In this document: one piece after another, positions 13,607 through 21,361 of the stretch | Layout of the letters: every line of letters begins with the position of its first letter | How positions within the stretch are numbered: position 1 is the stretch's first letter | Assembly: GCA_045117315.1 (NCBI GenBank) | Contig: JBGUNJ010000035.1 | Coordinates: forward strand, 1 to 23,015 | Length of the DNA: 23,015 bases | Source: CAG-791 sp045117315 | GTDB lineage: Bacteria; Bacillota; Clostridia; Lachnospirales; Lachnospiraceae | Reading direction: 5' to 3' | Notes under the pieces: model-generated | Told to the model about the DNA's origin: nothing | What the model saw: the letters and a program-made list of their open reading frames with translations, nothing else | The model's database searches: none | Position numbers and translations under genes: made by a program

Positions 13607-15289
13607 ATGGAAAAGAAACTGCTGACGACAGACATCCTGATCATAGGGGGCGGTACTGCCGGATGCTATGCGGCGGTCACAGCTGCCAGGAAATCTCCGG
13701 GAACAAAGATCCTGGTGGCAGAAAAGGCAAATATTCAGCGCTCCGGCTGTCTGGCCGCCGGCGTAAACGCGCTCAATGCCTGGCTGGGAGAAGGGCAGAC
13801 TCCGCAGGATTATCTGTCCTTTGTCCGCTGGGACGCGGAGGAGATCGTCCGGGATGATCTGGTCCTGACAATGGCCGAAGGCTTTCATGATGCCGTGAAG
13901 GACCTGGAAAAAATGGGGCTGGTGATCCAGAAAAACGCGGATGGTTCCTACGCCGCCCGCGGCAGGCATAATATCCGGATCAACGGAGAGAACATCAAAC
14001 CACTCCTGGCGGAGGAAGTCGCCCGATATCCTGATGTCAAGGTCCTCAATCATGTGATCCTGACAGATCTTCTGACAACGGGATCCGGGGAAAAGCGTGT
14101 CTGCGGAGCTGTGGGCATCTCGGCAGATGGATCGGCGGCCTGGGGGATCCTTGCCCGCGCCGTGCTGGCCGCGACCGGAGGAGCGGCAGGACTCTACCGC
14201 CCCAACAATCCGGGCTTTTCCAGGCACAAAATGTGGTATCCGCCCTTTAATACCGGCGCGGGTTATGCCATGGGCATCCGGGCGGGCGCGGAGATGACCA
14301 GCTTTGAGATGCGATTTGTCGCGCAGCGGTGTAAGGACACGATTGCCCCCACGGGCACTATTGCTCTGGGCGTCGGGGCGCGGGAAATCAACGCGCGCGG
14401 AGAGATTTTCGAAGAGAGATACGGACTGTCCACTTCAGGCAGGGCATACGGTGTCACCGAAGAAAACCGCCAGGGCCGCGGGCCCTGCTTCCTCAGAACC
14501 AGCGAAATCTCCCCACAGCAGGAAGAGGACCTGCTGCGGGCTTATCTGAATATGGCGCCCGCCCAGACCCTGCACTGGATCGAGAGCGGAGAGATGCCAT
14601 CCAAATGCAATGTAGAAGTGGAGGGTACAGAGCCCTATGTGGTCGGCGGACATACCGGGAGCGGATTCTGGGTGGACGAAGGACGCCGGACTACCCTCCG
14701 GGGACTCTATGCGGCAGGAGATGCGGCCGGCGGCGCGCCAAAAAAATTCGTCCCCGGCGCGCTGGCGGAGGGAAAGATCGCAGCCCTGACCATGCTGGAG
14801 GATCTTCCGGACCTGCAGCAGGTACAATGGGATTCGATTGACGGACAGGTGCAGACCTTTTTTGCGGACTATGAGAGCAGGGTCAGACCGGCAGCCACAG
14901 GAGAAAGCAGAGGCAGCGACGTCTTTGCGCTGGAAGAAGCCATGCAGAAAGTCATGGACGAATATGCCGGCGGGATCCGGACGGGATATCAATACAGTAC
15001 TGTCCGGCTGGGACTTGCAAAGGAAAAGATCCTGCAGCTTAGAAACCTGGCAGGAGCACTTGCGGTGTCGTCTGCGGAAGACCTGTACCGCATTTATGAA
15101 CTGCTGGACCGGCTGGAGGTATGCAGGACCTTGATCGCCCACCTGCAGGCCCGCCGGGAGACCCGATGGCCGGGGTTCGGGATCCATACAGATTACCCGG
15201 CCCGGGATGACCGGTATGCCATGTTTGTCAATTCCGTTCTGCAGGACGGCGAGATCCGGATGATCTTCCGTCCGCTGCAAGTGCCTTGA
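13607..15289 (+). CDS. aprA: Adenylylsulfate (APS) reductase alpha subunit-like flavoprotein
   Basis: The 560-residue FAD protein belongs to the fumarate reductase/APS reductase flavoprotein family. Its role here would be reduction of APS to sulfite plus AMP. The FAD-binding start DILIIGGGTAGCYAAVTAAR and AEKANIQRSGCLAAGVNALN are clear. The segment KMWYPPFNTGAGYAMG with AEMTSFEMRFVAQRCKD parallels the AprA active-site region (Trp, Arg, Lys). The FAD-binding Asp/Gly end LYAAGDAAGGAPKKFVPGAL is present. It is shorter than sulfate-reducer AprA (~610-660 residues) but paired with a ferredoxin subunit, as in AprAB. TAAGGAT precedes ATG 13607. No cysH (PAPS reductase) is in the cluster, so this complex probably does the reduction step. 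Confidence 0.85.
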   Translation: MEKKLLTTDILIIGGGTAGCYAAVTAARKSPGTKILVAEKANIQRSGCLAAGVNALNAWLGEGQTPQDYLSFVRWDAEEIVRDDLVLTMAEGFHDAVKDLEKMGLVIQKNADGSYAARGRHNIRINGENIKPLLAEEVARYPDVKVLNHVILTDLLTTGSGEKRVCGAVGISADGSAAWGILARAVLAATGGAAGLYRPNNPGFSRHKMWYPPFNTGAGYAMGIRAGAEMTSFEMRFVAQRCKDTIAPTGTIALGVGAREINARGEIFEERYGLSTSGRAYGVTEENRQGRGPCFLRTSEISPQQEEDLLRAYLNMAPAQTLHWIESGEMPSKCNVEVEGTEPYVVGGHTGSGFWVDEGRRTTLRGLYAAGDAAGGAPKKFVPGALAEGKIAALTMLEDLPDLQQVQWDSIDGQVQTFFADYESRVRPAATGESRGSDVFALEEAMQKVMDEYAGGIRTGYQYSTVRLGLAKEKILQLRNLAGALAVSSAEDLYRIYELLDRLEVCRTLIAHLQARRETRWPGFGIHTDYPARDDRYAMFVNSVLQDGEIRMIFRPLQVP

Positions 15290-15341
15290 ATTTATCTCAG
15301 TGGGGGATGACCCCCGCTTCTATAAGCTAAAGGAGATACCG

Positions 15342-15752
15342 ATGAGTGTAATGATAGACACCGGCAGGTGCATCTGCTGTGGTGCCTGTGCAGAGATCTG
15401 CCCCGGAAATCTGATCCGGATCCGGCAGGGGGAGGCGGCTTTCCTTCCTCATCCGGAGGAGTGCTGGGGCTGCGCCTCCTGCCTGAAAGCCTGCAGAGCG
15501 GGTGCGATCACCTACTACCTGGGTGCGGATATCGGCGGGCGGGGAGGCAGGATGCGTGTCGTGCAGGAAGGGAGATTTTCCCGCTGGATCATCACGCTTC
15601 CCGACATGCCGCTCGCAAGAGCGGCCTCAAGGCGAAATCGCGGAGACGGTTTCGGCGATGGGATCACTCTTCCGGAGAGTCCGGAAATCACTGCGGAGCC
15701 TGAAAGAACCGTGACGATTACCGTGGACAGAAATGACGCCAACAGATACTGA
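15342..15752 (+). CDS. aprB: APS reductase beta subunit-like ferredoxin
   Basis: The 136-residue iron-sulfur subunit carries two [4Fe-4S] cluster motifs, CICCGACAEICP and CWGCASCLKAC, that would pass electrons to the AprA flavin. The next part (YYLGADIGGRGGRMRVVQEG, then SRWIITLPD) and the last residues (TVTITVDRNDANRY) look like one C-terminal beta structure. About 35 residues between them (from MPLARAASRRN to EPER) are unlike the rest, and their DNA begins with a palindrome also found at 3204-3221. ATG 15342 is chosen over a start at 15300 because AAGGAG lies seven bases upstream. It is located 52 bases after aprA. Confidence 0.85.
   Translation: MSVMIDTGRCICCGACAEICPGNLIRIRQGEAAFLPHPEECWGCASCLKACRAGAITYYLGADIGGRGGRMRVVQEGRFSRWIITLPDMPLARAASRRNRGDGFGDGITLPESPEITAEPERTVTITVDRNDANRY
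15608..15625. repeat. Palindromic repeat inside the aprB-like gene
   Basis: GCCGCTCGCAAGAGCGGC is identical to 3204-3221 and forms a 7-bp stem with a GCAA loop. Here it is translated in frame as part of PLARAAS. The following sequence also contains small inverted repeats (ACTCT/AGAGT, TCCGGA twice). Confidence 0.75.
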
Positions 15753-15790
15753 TGATTGAGACGGCACACTAGAAGATACAGGAGACATTT

Positions 15791-16693
15791 ATGCAAACCT
15801 CATCACATCTTGACAAGCTGGAGGCTGAGGCAATCTACATTCTGCGCGAAGTCGCTGCGGAATGCGAAAAGCCGGTGATGCTGTATTCGATCGGAAAAGA
15901 CAGTTCTGTCATGCTGCATCTTGCATTGAAGGCATTCTGGCCGGAGAAACCGCCATTTCCGTTTCTTCATATTGACACCACCTGGAAATTCCAGGATATG
16001 ATTGCTTTTCGCGACTACACCATGCAGAAGTACGGACTTGACCTTCTGGTCTACACCAATGAGGAGGGTGTCCGTATGGGGATCAACCCCTTTGAACACG
16101 GTTCTTCCTACACAGATATCATGAAGACGGAGGCCCTCAAACAGGCGCTTTCAAAGTACGGGTTTACGGCAGCCTTCGGCGGAGGGCGCAGGGACGAGGA
16201 GAAGTCCCGCGCCAAGGAGAGGATTTTTTCTTTCCGCAACGCACAGCAGGCCTGGGATCCAAAAAACCAGCGTCCGGAAATGTGGAAGCTCTACAATACC
16301 AGGATCCGTAAAGGGGAGAGTATCCGGGTATTTCCTCTGTCTAACTGGACCGAGAAAGATATCTGGCAGTATATCCGGCAGGAACAGATCGAGATCGTTC
16401 CCCTCTATTATGCGGCGGAGCGGCCCGTCATCTACCGGGACGGCAGCATCCTGATGGTCGACGATGACCGCATGCCTCTGTTTCCCGGAGAGGAAATCGT
16501 GCAGAAAAAGATCCGCTTCCGGACACTGGGTTGCTATCCCCTCACCGGCGGAATCGAGTCGGACGCGGATACCCTGGACGCCATCATCGAAGAAACGCTT
16601 TCTGCCGTAACCAGTGAGAGGACCAGCCGGGTGATCGACCGCGACGGCGGCGAAGCCAGTATGGAAAAACGCAAGCGCGAAGGATATTTTTGA
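15791..16693 (+). CDS. cysD: Sulfate adenylyltransferase subunit 2
   Basis: The catalytic subunit of ATP sulfurylase: it adenylylates sulfate to APS together with the GTPase CysN. The 300-residue length equals the family. The PP-loop YSIGKDSSVMLHL (residues ~31-43), LHIDTTWKF, GGGRRDEEKSRAKERIFSFR, RVFPLSNWTEKDIWQYI and FRTLGCYPLTGG are all classic CysD segments. It starts 38 bases after aprB with GGAGA upstream and is followed by cysN after about 117 bases. Confidence 0.95.
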   Translation: MQTSSHLDKLEAEAIYILREVAAECEKPVMLYSIGKDSSVMLHLALKAFWPEKPPFPFLHIDTTWKFQDMIAFRDYTMQKYGLDLLVYTNEEGVRMGINPFEHGSSYTDIMKTEALKQALSKYGFTAAFGGGRRDEEKSRAKERIFSFRNAQQAWDPKNQRPEMWKLYNTRIRKGESIRVFPLSNWTEKDIWQYIRQEQIEIVPLYYAAERPVIYRDGSILMVDDDRMPLFPGEEIVQKKIRFRTLGCYPLTGGIESDADTLDAIIEETLSAVTSERTSRVIDRDGGEASMEKRKREGYF

Positions 16694-16810
16694 CGGCTCC
16701 GGCCTGCATGACCGCACAATGAAATTTTCTTTCTGCAGCATGTGGACATCAGGAAGAAGCGATCATCGGAAAGAAGCGATAAAGCAGGTAAGACGAAGAC
16801 AGGTGCAGTT

Positions 16811-18487
16811 ATGAACAGTTTGCTGAAATTTATCACATGCGGGAGTGTGGATGACGGAAAATCCACCCTGATCGGTCATATCTTATACGACACCAAGCTT
16901 CTGTACGCAGACCAGGAGAAAGCCCTGGAACTGGACAGCCGCGTTGGCTCGCGCGGAGGGAAGATCGATTATTCCCTGCTCCTGGACGGTCTGATGGCGG
17001 AGCGGGAACAGGGCATCACCATTGATGTCGCCTACAGGTATTTTACGACAGAGAAAAGGAGCTTCATTGTAGCGGATACTCCGGGACATGAGGAATATAC
17101 CCGAAACATGGCGGTCGGCGCCAGCTTTGCGGACCTGGCCGTCATCCTGATCGACGCCTCAAAAGGGGTCCTGGCCCAGACCAGGCGGCACACTCGGATC
17201 TGCAGCTTCATGGGGATCCGTCAGTTCGTGTTTGCTGTCAACAAAATGGACCTGACAGGGTACAGCCGGGAGATATTTGAGTCAATCTCCGGCCAGGTCA
17301 GGGATCTTTGCGGGAACCTGGGGCTGGAGAAGGTGCAGATCATCCCTGTCTCCGCGACAGAAGGCGAAAATGTGACCCGCAGATCCGTCCTGATGGACTG
17401 GTATGCAGGACCGCCCCTTCTGGAGTGGCTGGAGACAGTGCAGGTGGACGGATTCGCAGAGGAGGGCTTCTATATGCCTGTCCAGCGGGTCTGCAGGCCG
17501 GATCACACTTTCCGCGGCTTTCAGGGACAGATCGAGGCGGGGAGGATCTCTGCGGGAAATCTGATCACGGTTCTGCCGGGAGGCGAACAGGCTCCTGTCG
17601 AAGCCGTCTATGTGGGCTGCAAAGAGGTAAAGGAGGCGGTGCAGGGACAGCCCGCCATGCTCCGTCTGGCCAGAGAGGTGGACATCTCCCGGGGCTGCGT
17701 TCTGGTGAAAGATACGAATGTCCCTGTGGCTTCGGTGTTTGACGCCACGCTTTTATGGATGTACAGCGGGATTCTAATGTCAGGCCGCGATTTTCTGGCA
17801 AAGATCGGCACCAGGCTTGTTCCGTGTAAGGTATCGGAGATCCTCTATACAGTGGATGTCAATACCGGAGAGCAGCGCCACCCGGTCTTCATGCAGAAAA
17901 ACGAGATTGCCCGCTGCCGACTGGAACTGTCATCGCCGGTAGTTCTCGATCGGTTTTCCGGACACCGTACCCTCGGGGAACTCATTTTGATCGACAGGGT
18001 CACCAATGCGACTGCTGCCTGCGGCGTGATCGAAGAGATCCACGGATCTGAAGAAAACAAAAAGGAACATGTCACGCCGCAGATGCGTGCCCGAAAGCTG
18101 GGACAGACTCCCTACATCATCCTGGCGGAGACACCGGAAGCGGCGGCCGGATTTGAGACGGAGATGATCACACAGGGGCTCCATACCATGACGGTTCTGT
18201 TTACACAGGAGAGGGAAATCGACAAGGCTGTCTTTGCCGTCGATATTCTGCGGCAGGCAGGACTCATTACAGTCGTCGCATGCCCGCAGGGGCAGACGGA
18301 GTTCGAAGAGCGTCTGCGGGAACTCACCTCGGCCTCCCCTGCAGGCAGGACCCCTGCCCCGGATGAGACGGCAGGAACAGCCGGAGCAGCAGTCTCCCCT
18401 GCAGGCAGGATCCTGGACCTTCGCCCCGGCGGCCCCGAGGAAGACAGGCTGATGTATGAGAACACAGTAAATTATGTGTTCAGTTAA
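16811..18487 (+). CDS. cysN: Sulfate adenylyltransferase subunit 1 (GTPase) with degenerate APS-kinase-like tail
   Basis: The GTPase subunit of ATP sulfurylase couples GTP hydrolysis to APS formation. Seen are the P-loop GSVDDGKSTLIGH, the G3 motif DTPGHEEYTRNMAVGAS and G4 NKMDL, then EF-Tu-like domains to about residue 420. The protein has 558 residues against about 475 for CysN alone. Residues ~429-505 align by pattern with the CysC (APS kinase) half of CysNC fusions: KLGQTPYIIL at the start and ILRQAGLITVVAC near the end. The P-loop GxSGxGKST is replaced by AETPEAAAGFET. A Pro/Ala-rich linker with a duplicated SPAGR segment and a conserved-looking end (ENTVNYVFS) follow. ATG 16811 is chosen over an in-frame GTG at 16742 because it matches the family start (LLKFITCGSVDDGKS). 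Confidence 0.9.
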   Translation: MNSLLKFITCGSVDDGKSTLIGHILYDTKLLYADQEKALELDSRVGSRGGKIDYSLLLDGLMAEREQGITIDVAYRYFTTEKRSFIVADTPGHEEYTRNMAVGASFADLAVILIDASKGVLAQTRRHTRICSFMGIRQFVFAVNKMDLTGYSREIFESISGQVRDLCGNLGLEKVQIIPVSATEGENVTRRSVLMDWYAGPPLLEWLETVQVDGFAEEGFYMPVQRVCRPDHTFRGFQGQIEAGRISAGNLITVLPGGEQAPVEAVYVGCKEVKEAVQGQPAMLRLAREVDISRGCVLVKDTNVPVASVFDATLLWMYSGILMSGRDFLAKIGTRLVPCKVSEILYTVDVNTGEQRHPVFMQKNEIARCRLELSSPVVLDRFSGHRTLGELILIDRVTNATAACGVIEEIHGSEENKKEHVTPQMRARKLGQTPYIILAETPEAAAGFETEMITQGLHTMTVLFTQEREIDKAVFAVDILRQAGLITVVACPQGQTEFEERLRELTSASPAGRTPAPDETAGTAGAAVSPAGRILDLRPGGPEEDRLMYENTVNYVFS

Positions 18488-18518
18488 AACCGCCTTTAAG
18501 AGGCGTAAGGAGGAAAGA

Positions 18519-19379
18519 ATGGCAGCGGATTATGCAGCACTCAAAGCCGGCGGATTTATGCGTCAGAAACAAAAAGATATGTTTTCCATGCGCCTGCGGG
18601 TGGTCGGCGGGACCGTCACGGTGCAGCAGTTAAAAGCAATTGCGGAGGCGGCGGAGAAATTCGGACACAACTATGTGCATCTGACAAGCCGCCAGGGGGT
18701 GGAGATCCCCTTTATCCGACTGGAAGAGATCGACGAGGTAAAGGATTTCCTGGCAGCGTCGGGCGTACAGCCCGGCGTCTGCGGACCTCGTGTGCGCACA
18801 GTGACAGCCTGTCAGGGCGGCAGGTGCTGTCCGAGCGGATGTATTGACGCACTGGAAATCGCAGAGGAACTGGACAGGCGTTATTTCGGCCGCCAGCTCC
18901 CGCACAAGTTCAAATTCGGCGTGACCGGATGCCAGAACAACTGCCTGAAGGCGGAGGAAAACGACCTCGGGGTCAAGGGCGGCATGGTCATAGACTGGAA
19001 CCGGGAAGACTGTATTTTCTGCGGTGTGTGCGAAAAAGCCTGCCGGCGCGGTGCCATAACGATCGCGGACGGGGAAATCCGCGTCGCCCCGGACCAGTGC
19101 AATCACTGCGGCCGCTGCGTGACTGCCTGTCCGACCGGTGCCTGGAAGGGCAGCGAAGGTTTCCTGGTCTCCTTTGGAGGGACCTTTGGAAATGATATTC
19201 AAAAAGGCAGGGAAATCCTCCCCGTAATCCGGGACAGAGAGACCCTCCTTCGCGTCGCGGATGCTGCGATCGATTATTTCGCAGATAACGCTCAGCCCGG
19301 AGAACGGTTTGCGAAAACACTGGAACGCCTGGGATGGGAGTCTTTTACGGAGAAAGTACTCAATGCCTATAACAGCTGA
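18519..19379 (+). CDS. Compact siroheme sulfite reductase with built-in ferredoxin domain
   Basis: The 286-residue enzyme would reduce sulfite to sulfide by six electrons. A nitrite/sulfite reductase ferredoxin-like half (residues ~1-85, RVVGGTVTVQQLKAIAEAAE...VHLTSRQGVEIP) precedes the siroheme/[4Fe-4S] ligands C98-x5-C104 (TACQGGRCC) and C138-x3-C142 (GCQNNC). Two extra [4Fe-4S] motifs follow: CIFCGVCEKAC (165-175) and CNHCGRCVTACP (194-204). This layout is close to the AsrC/small clostridial sulfite reductases rather than the ~570-residue CysI. Dissimilatory DsrAB is not present. ATG 18519 has AAGGAGG upstream; an in-frame start at 18474 would overlap cysN. No separate flavoprotein (CysJ) is seen, so electrons probably come from ferredoxin. 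Confidence 0.85.
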   Translation: MAADYAALKAGGFMRQKQKDMFSMRLRVVGGTVTVQQLKAIAEAAEKFGHNYVHLTSRQGVEIPFIRLEEIDEVKDFLAASGVQPGVCGPRVRTVTACQGGRCCPSGCIDALEIAEELDRRYFGRQLPHKFKFGVTGCQNNCLKAEENDLGVKGGMVIDWNREDCIFCGVCEKACRRGAITIADGEIRVAPDQCNHCGRCVTACPTGAWKGSEGFLVSFGGTFGNDIQKGREILPVIRDRETLLRVADAAIDYFADNAQPGERFAKTLERLGWESFTEKVLNAYNS

Positions 19380-19394
19380 TTAAAGGAGAAAATG

Positions 19395-19640
19395 ATGGCG
19401 GAATTCAGGATTACAGATACTGTCGACATTACGGATGTTGTCTGCCCGGTGACTTTTGTCAAGGCCAAGGTCGCCCTGGAGGAACTGGAAGAAGGAGACA
19501 TTCTCTCCATTCATATGAACGACGGGGAGCCGGTCCAGAATGTGCCCCGCAGTATTAAGGAAGAGGGGCACCGTGTGCTGAAGCTGATTCACAATGAGGA
19601 TGGGACCTATGACCTGATTGTGCAGAAAACAGAGGCTTGA
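19395..19640 (+). CDS. TusA-like sulfur-carrier protein
   Basis: The 81-residue protein has the TusA/SirA fold pattern: beta strand, Cys-Pro motif, helix (FVKAKVALEELEEGDILSI), then NDGEPVQNVPRSIKEEGHRVL. TusA proteins hold sulfur as a persulfide on the Cys of CPxP. Here the motif is C17-P-V-T, so the second Pro is replaced. Its place directly after the sulfite reductase and before the ThiS-like carrier suggests that it accepts reduced sulfur and hands it on, or serves as a partner of the reductase. ATG 19395 has GGAG six bases upstream; ATG 19392 would be three bases from it. Confidence 0.8.
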   Translation: MAEFRITDTVDITDVVCPVTFVKAKVALEELEEGDILSIHMNDGEPVQNVPRSIKEEGHRVLKLIHNEDGTYDLIVQKTEA

Positions 19641-19673
19641 GCCGGGGGCGGCATGTTGGAAAGGGGATTATTT

Positions 19674-19901
19674 ATGACGATTGTAGTTGCAGGAGAACGG
19701 AAAGAATATGCCGACGGACTGACCGTTGAGGAACTGATTGAGGCGGAAAAAGTCGAGATGCCGCAGTATGTCACGGTGACGGTCAACGATACCTTCCTCT
19801 CCAATGAGGAGAGGGCGTCCCGGAGCCTACAGGAAGGAGACGTTGTGGAGTTTCTGTATTTCATGGGAGGCGGCACGATCCCGTCTCTGTGCATCCAATG
19901 A
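19674..19901 (+). CDS. ThiS/MoaD-like sulfur-carrier protein with a C-terminal extension
   Basis: The 75-residue protein has the ubiquitin-like ThiS pattern: MTIVVAGERKEY, LTVEELIEAE, VTVTVNDTF, and LQEGDVVEFLYFMGGG near the end. In mature carriers the C-terminal Gly-Gly is adenylylated by a ThiF/MoeB enzyme and turned into a thiocarboxylate that donates sulfide. Here Gly65-Gly67 are followed by eight residues (TIPSLCIQ), so activation needs cleavage; the JAMM protease gene two positions downstream is the obvious candidate. ATG 19674 with AAGGGGA six bases upstream is preferred over ATG 19653. Thiamine or molybdopterin use is unlikely given the neighbours; cysteine or homocysteine synthesis fits better. 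Confidence 0.85.
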   Translation: MTIVVAGERKEYADGLTVEELIEAEKVEMPQYVTVTVNDTFLSNEERASRSLQEGDVVEFLYFMGGGTIPSLCIQ

Positions 19902-19949
19902 TTGATGAGAATGCCGATCCTGAGGGAGGCATCTTTTGAAAGGAACAGC

Positions 19950-20753
19950 ATGGCTTTTACGAATGAACAGCTGGAAAGATATTCCAGGCACATTATTTTA
20001 AAAGAGATCGGCCCCAAAGGGCAGAAAAAACTGATGAAGGCAAAGGTGCTGATCATAGGCGCCGGGGGACTGGGCGCGCCGGCAGCTCTTTATCTGGCGG
20101 CGGCAGGCGTCGGAACCATAGGAATTGCAGATGCAGATTCCGTCGACCTGTCCAACCTGCAGCGGCAGGTCATCCACTCTACAGCGGACATCGGCAGACC
20201 CAAGGTGGAATCCGCCAGAGACTCCATGCTGGCGATCAATCCGGAGATTACAGTTCATACCTATTATGAATACATCACATCGGAAAATATCAGCGGGATC
20301 ATCCGGGATTACGATTTTGTCCTGGACGGAACCGACAATTTCCCGGCCAAATTCCTGATCAACGACGCCTGTGTCCTGGAGGAAAAACCTTTCTCCCATG
20401 CGGGCATCATCCGCTTCGAGGGACAGCTCATGACCTATGTTCCGGGAGAGGGACCCTGCTATCGATGCGTCTTCAAGGAGCCGCCGCCAAAGGATGCGGT
20501 GCCCACCTGCAGAGAGGCAGGCGTGGTAGGTGCAGTGGCAGGCGTGATCGGCTGCCTGCAGGCCATGGAAGCGGTCAAATATATCACGGGTGCCGGAGAC
20601 CTGCTGACAGGGCGCCTTCTGACTTACAATGCCCTGAGATCCCAGTTCCGCACGGTCCCTCTTCCGAGGGACAGCCACTGTGCTGTCTGCAGCGGCGAGC
20701 GTACCATCCATGTGCCCTTCGATTATGAGCTGCCCGTTTGTGACTTAAGATAA
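19950..20753 (+). CDS. ThiF/MoeB/HesA-family carrier-activating enzyme (E1-like)
   Basis: The 267-residue enzyme would adenylylate the C-terminal glycine of the ThiS-like carrier and assist sulfur transfer. Seen are ERYSRHIILKEIGPKGQ at the start, nucleotide loop GAGGLGAPAALYLAAAGVG (~37-55), ADSVDLSNLQRQVIH, the LDGTDNFPAKF segment, and Zn ligands C170/C173 (CYRC) and C244/C247 (CAVC). C187 in PTCREAGVVG sits where MoeB/ThiF relatives have a conserved Cys. No rhodanese domain is attached, so sulfur must come from another protein, perhaps the TusA-like one or free sulfide. ATG 19950 has AAAGGAA upstream; the TTG at 19902 would add 16 residues without similarity. Confidence 0.9.
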   Translation: MAFTNEQLERYSRHIILKEIGPKGQKKLMKAKVLIIGAGGLGAPAALYLAAAGVGTIGIADADSVDLSNLQRQVIHSTADIGRPKVESARDSMLAINPEITVHTYYEYITSENISGIIRDYDFVLDGTDNFPAKFLINDACVLEEKPFSHAGIIRFEGQLMTYVPGEGPCYRCVFKEPPPKDAVPTCREAGVVGAVAGVIGCLQAMEAVKYITGAGDLLTGRLLTYNALRSQFRTVPLPRDSHCAVCSGERTIHVPFDYELPVCDLR

Positions 20754-20856
20754 AGAATAAACAACGGGAAAAGCCGGGAGACCGACGTGCGCAGACTGCA
20801 CAGTGGTTTGCTGTCGGATATGCTCCGGGAGCAGCATGGCCTGAGAGGAGGGACAG

Positions 20857-21276
20857 ATGATTTATCTGCATTTAAAAGAATATGAAAAACTTCTGGCGCA
20901 TGCCGTAAAATGCCTTCCGGAAGAGGCCTGCGGCCTGCTCGGAGGCAAAAAGGATGAAACAGGAAACACTTATATCGAGGTCGTTTATCTGCTGGAAAAT
21001 ACAGACCACAGCGAAGAGCATTTTTCACTGGATCCCCGGGGCCAGCTTGCCGCTGTGAAGGAGATGCGGGCGAACGGATGGAAGCCGCTGGGAAACTGGC
21101 ACAGTCATCCTGCTTCGCCGTCCCGCCCAAGTGAGGAGGACAAACGCCTTGCCTATGACAGCAGCGCCCTGTACATGATCCTTTCCCTCATGGAGCGCGA
21201 TACACCCGTCCTCAATGCATTTCGCATCGAAAACGATCATGTAGAAAAGGAGGAGATCCGATACATACAGGGATGA
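20857..21276 (+). CDS. JAMM/MPN+ (M67) metalloprotease, probable carrier-processing enzyme
   Basis: The 139-residue zinc protease has the complete JAMM set: E23 in PEEACGLLGG, H82 and H84 in NWHSHP, S92 and D95 in PSEED. The spacing is HxHx7Sx2D. Relatives include Mec+ of Mycobacterium, which cuts cysteine off CysO-Cys, and QbsD of Pseudomonas, which trims the carrier QbsE. Here the ThiS-like carrier ends with eight residues after Gly-Gly-Gly, so trimming them is the likely job; release of a carrier-amino acid adduct is an alternative. A strong site (GAGAGGAGGGACAG) precedes ATG 20857. It is the last gene of the sulfur operon, about 100 bases after the E1 gene. Confidence 0.9.
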   Translation: MIYLHLKEYEKLLAHAVKCLPEEACGLLGGKKDETGNTYIEVVYLLENTDHSEEHFSLDPRGQLAAVKEMRANGWKPLGNWHSHPASPSRPSEEDKRLAYDSSALYMILSLMERDTPVLNAFRIENDHVEKEEIRYIQG

Positions 21277-21361
21277 GTATTTCTTATGTAGGATCTTTTT
21301 CGAAATACCAGTCATAGAAAAGGAAACAGTGAAGTGACAGCGGTAAAGAACAGGTGATTTC

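Noticed and set aside
14435..15280. 281-codon minus-strand frame opposite aprA
   Set aside because: Antisense shadow in GC-rich coding DNA; the plus strand encodes the flavoprotein with family motifs throughout.
16742..16810. GTG start giving CysN 23 extra residues
   Set aside because: The added residues are basic and without family similarity; ATG 16811 matches the normal CysN start.
13607..19379. Dissimilatory sulfate respiration
   Set aside because: aprAB-like genes alone suggest it, but there are no dsrAB, dsrC or qmo genes, and the operon includes an uptake ABC transporter, CysDN and an amino acid synthesis module typical of assimilation.
19674..20753. Thiamine or molybdenum cofactor role for the ThiS/ThiF pair
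   Set aside because: No thiG, thiH, moaE or related genes are adjacent, while a JAMM protease, a sulfite reductase and metY are.
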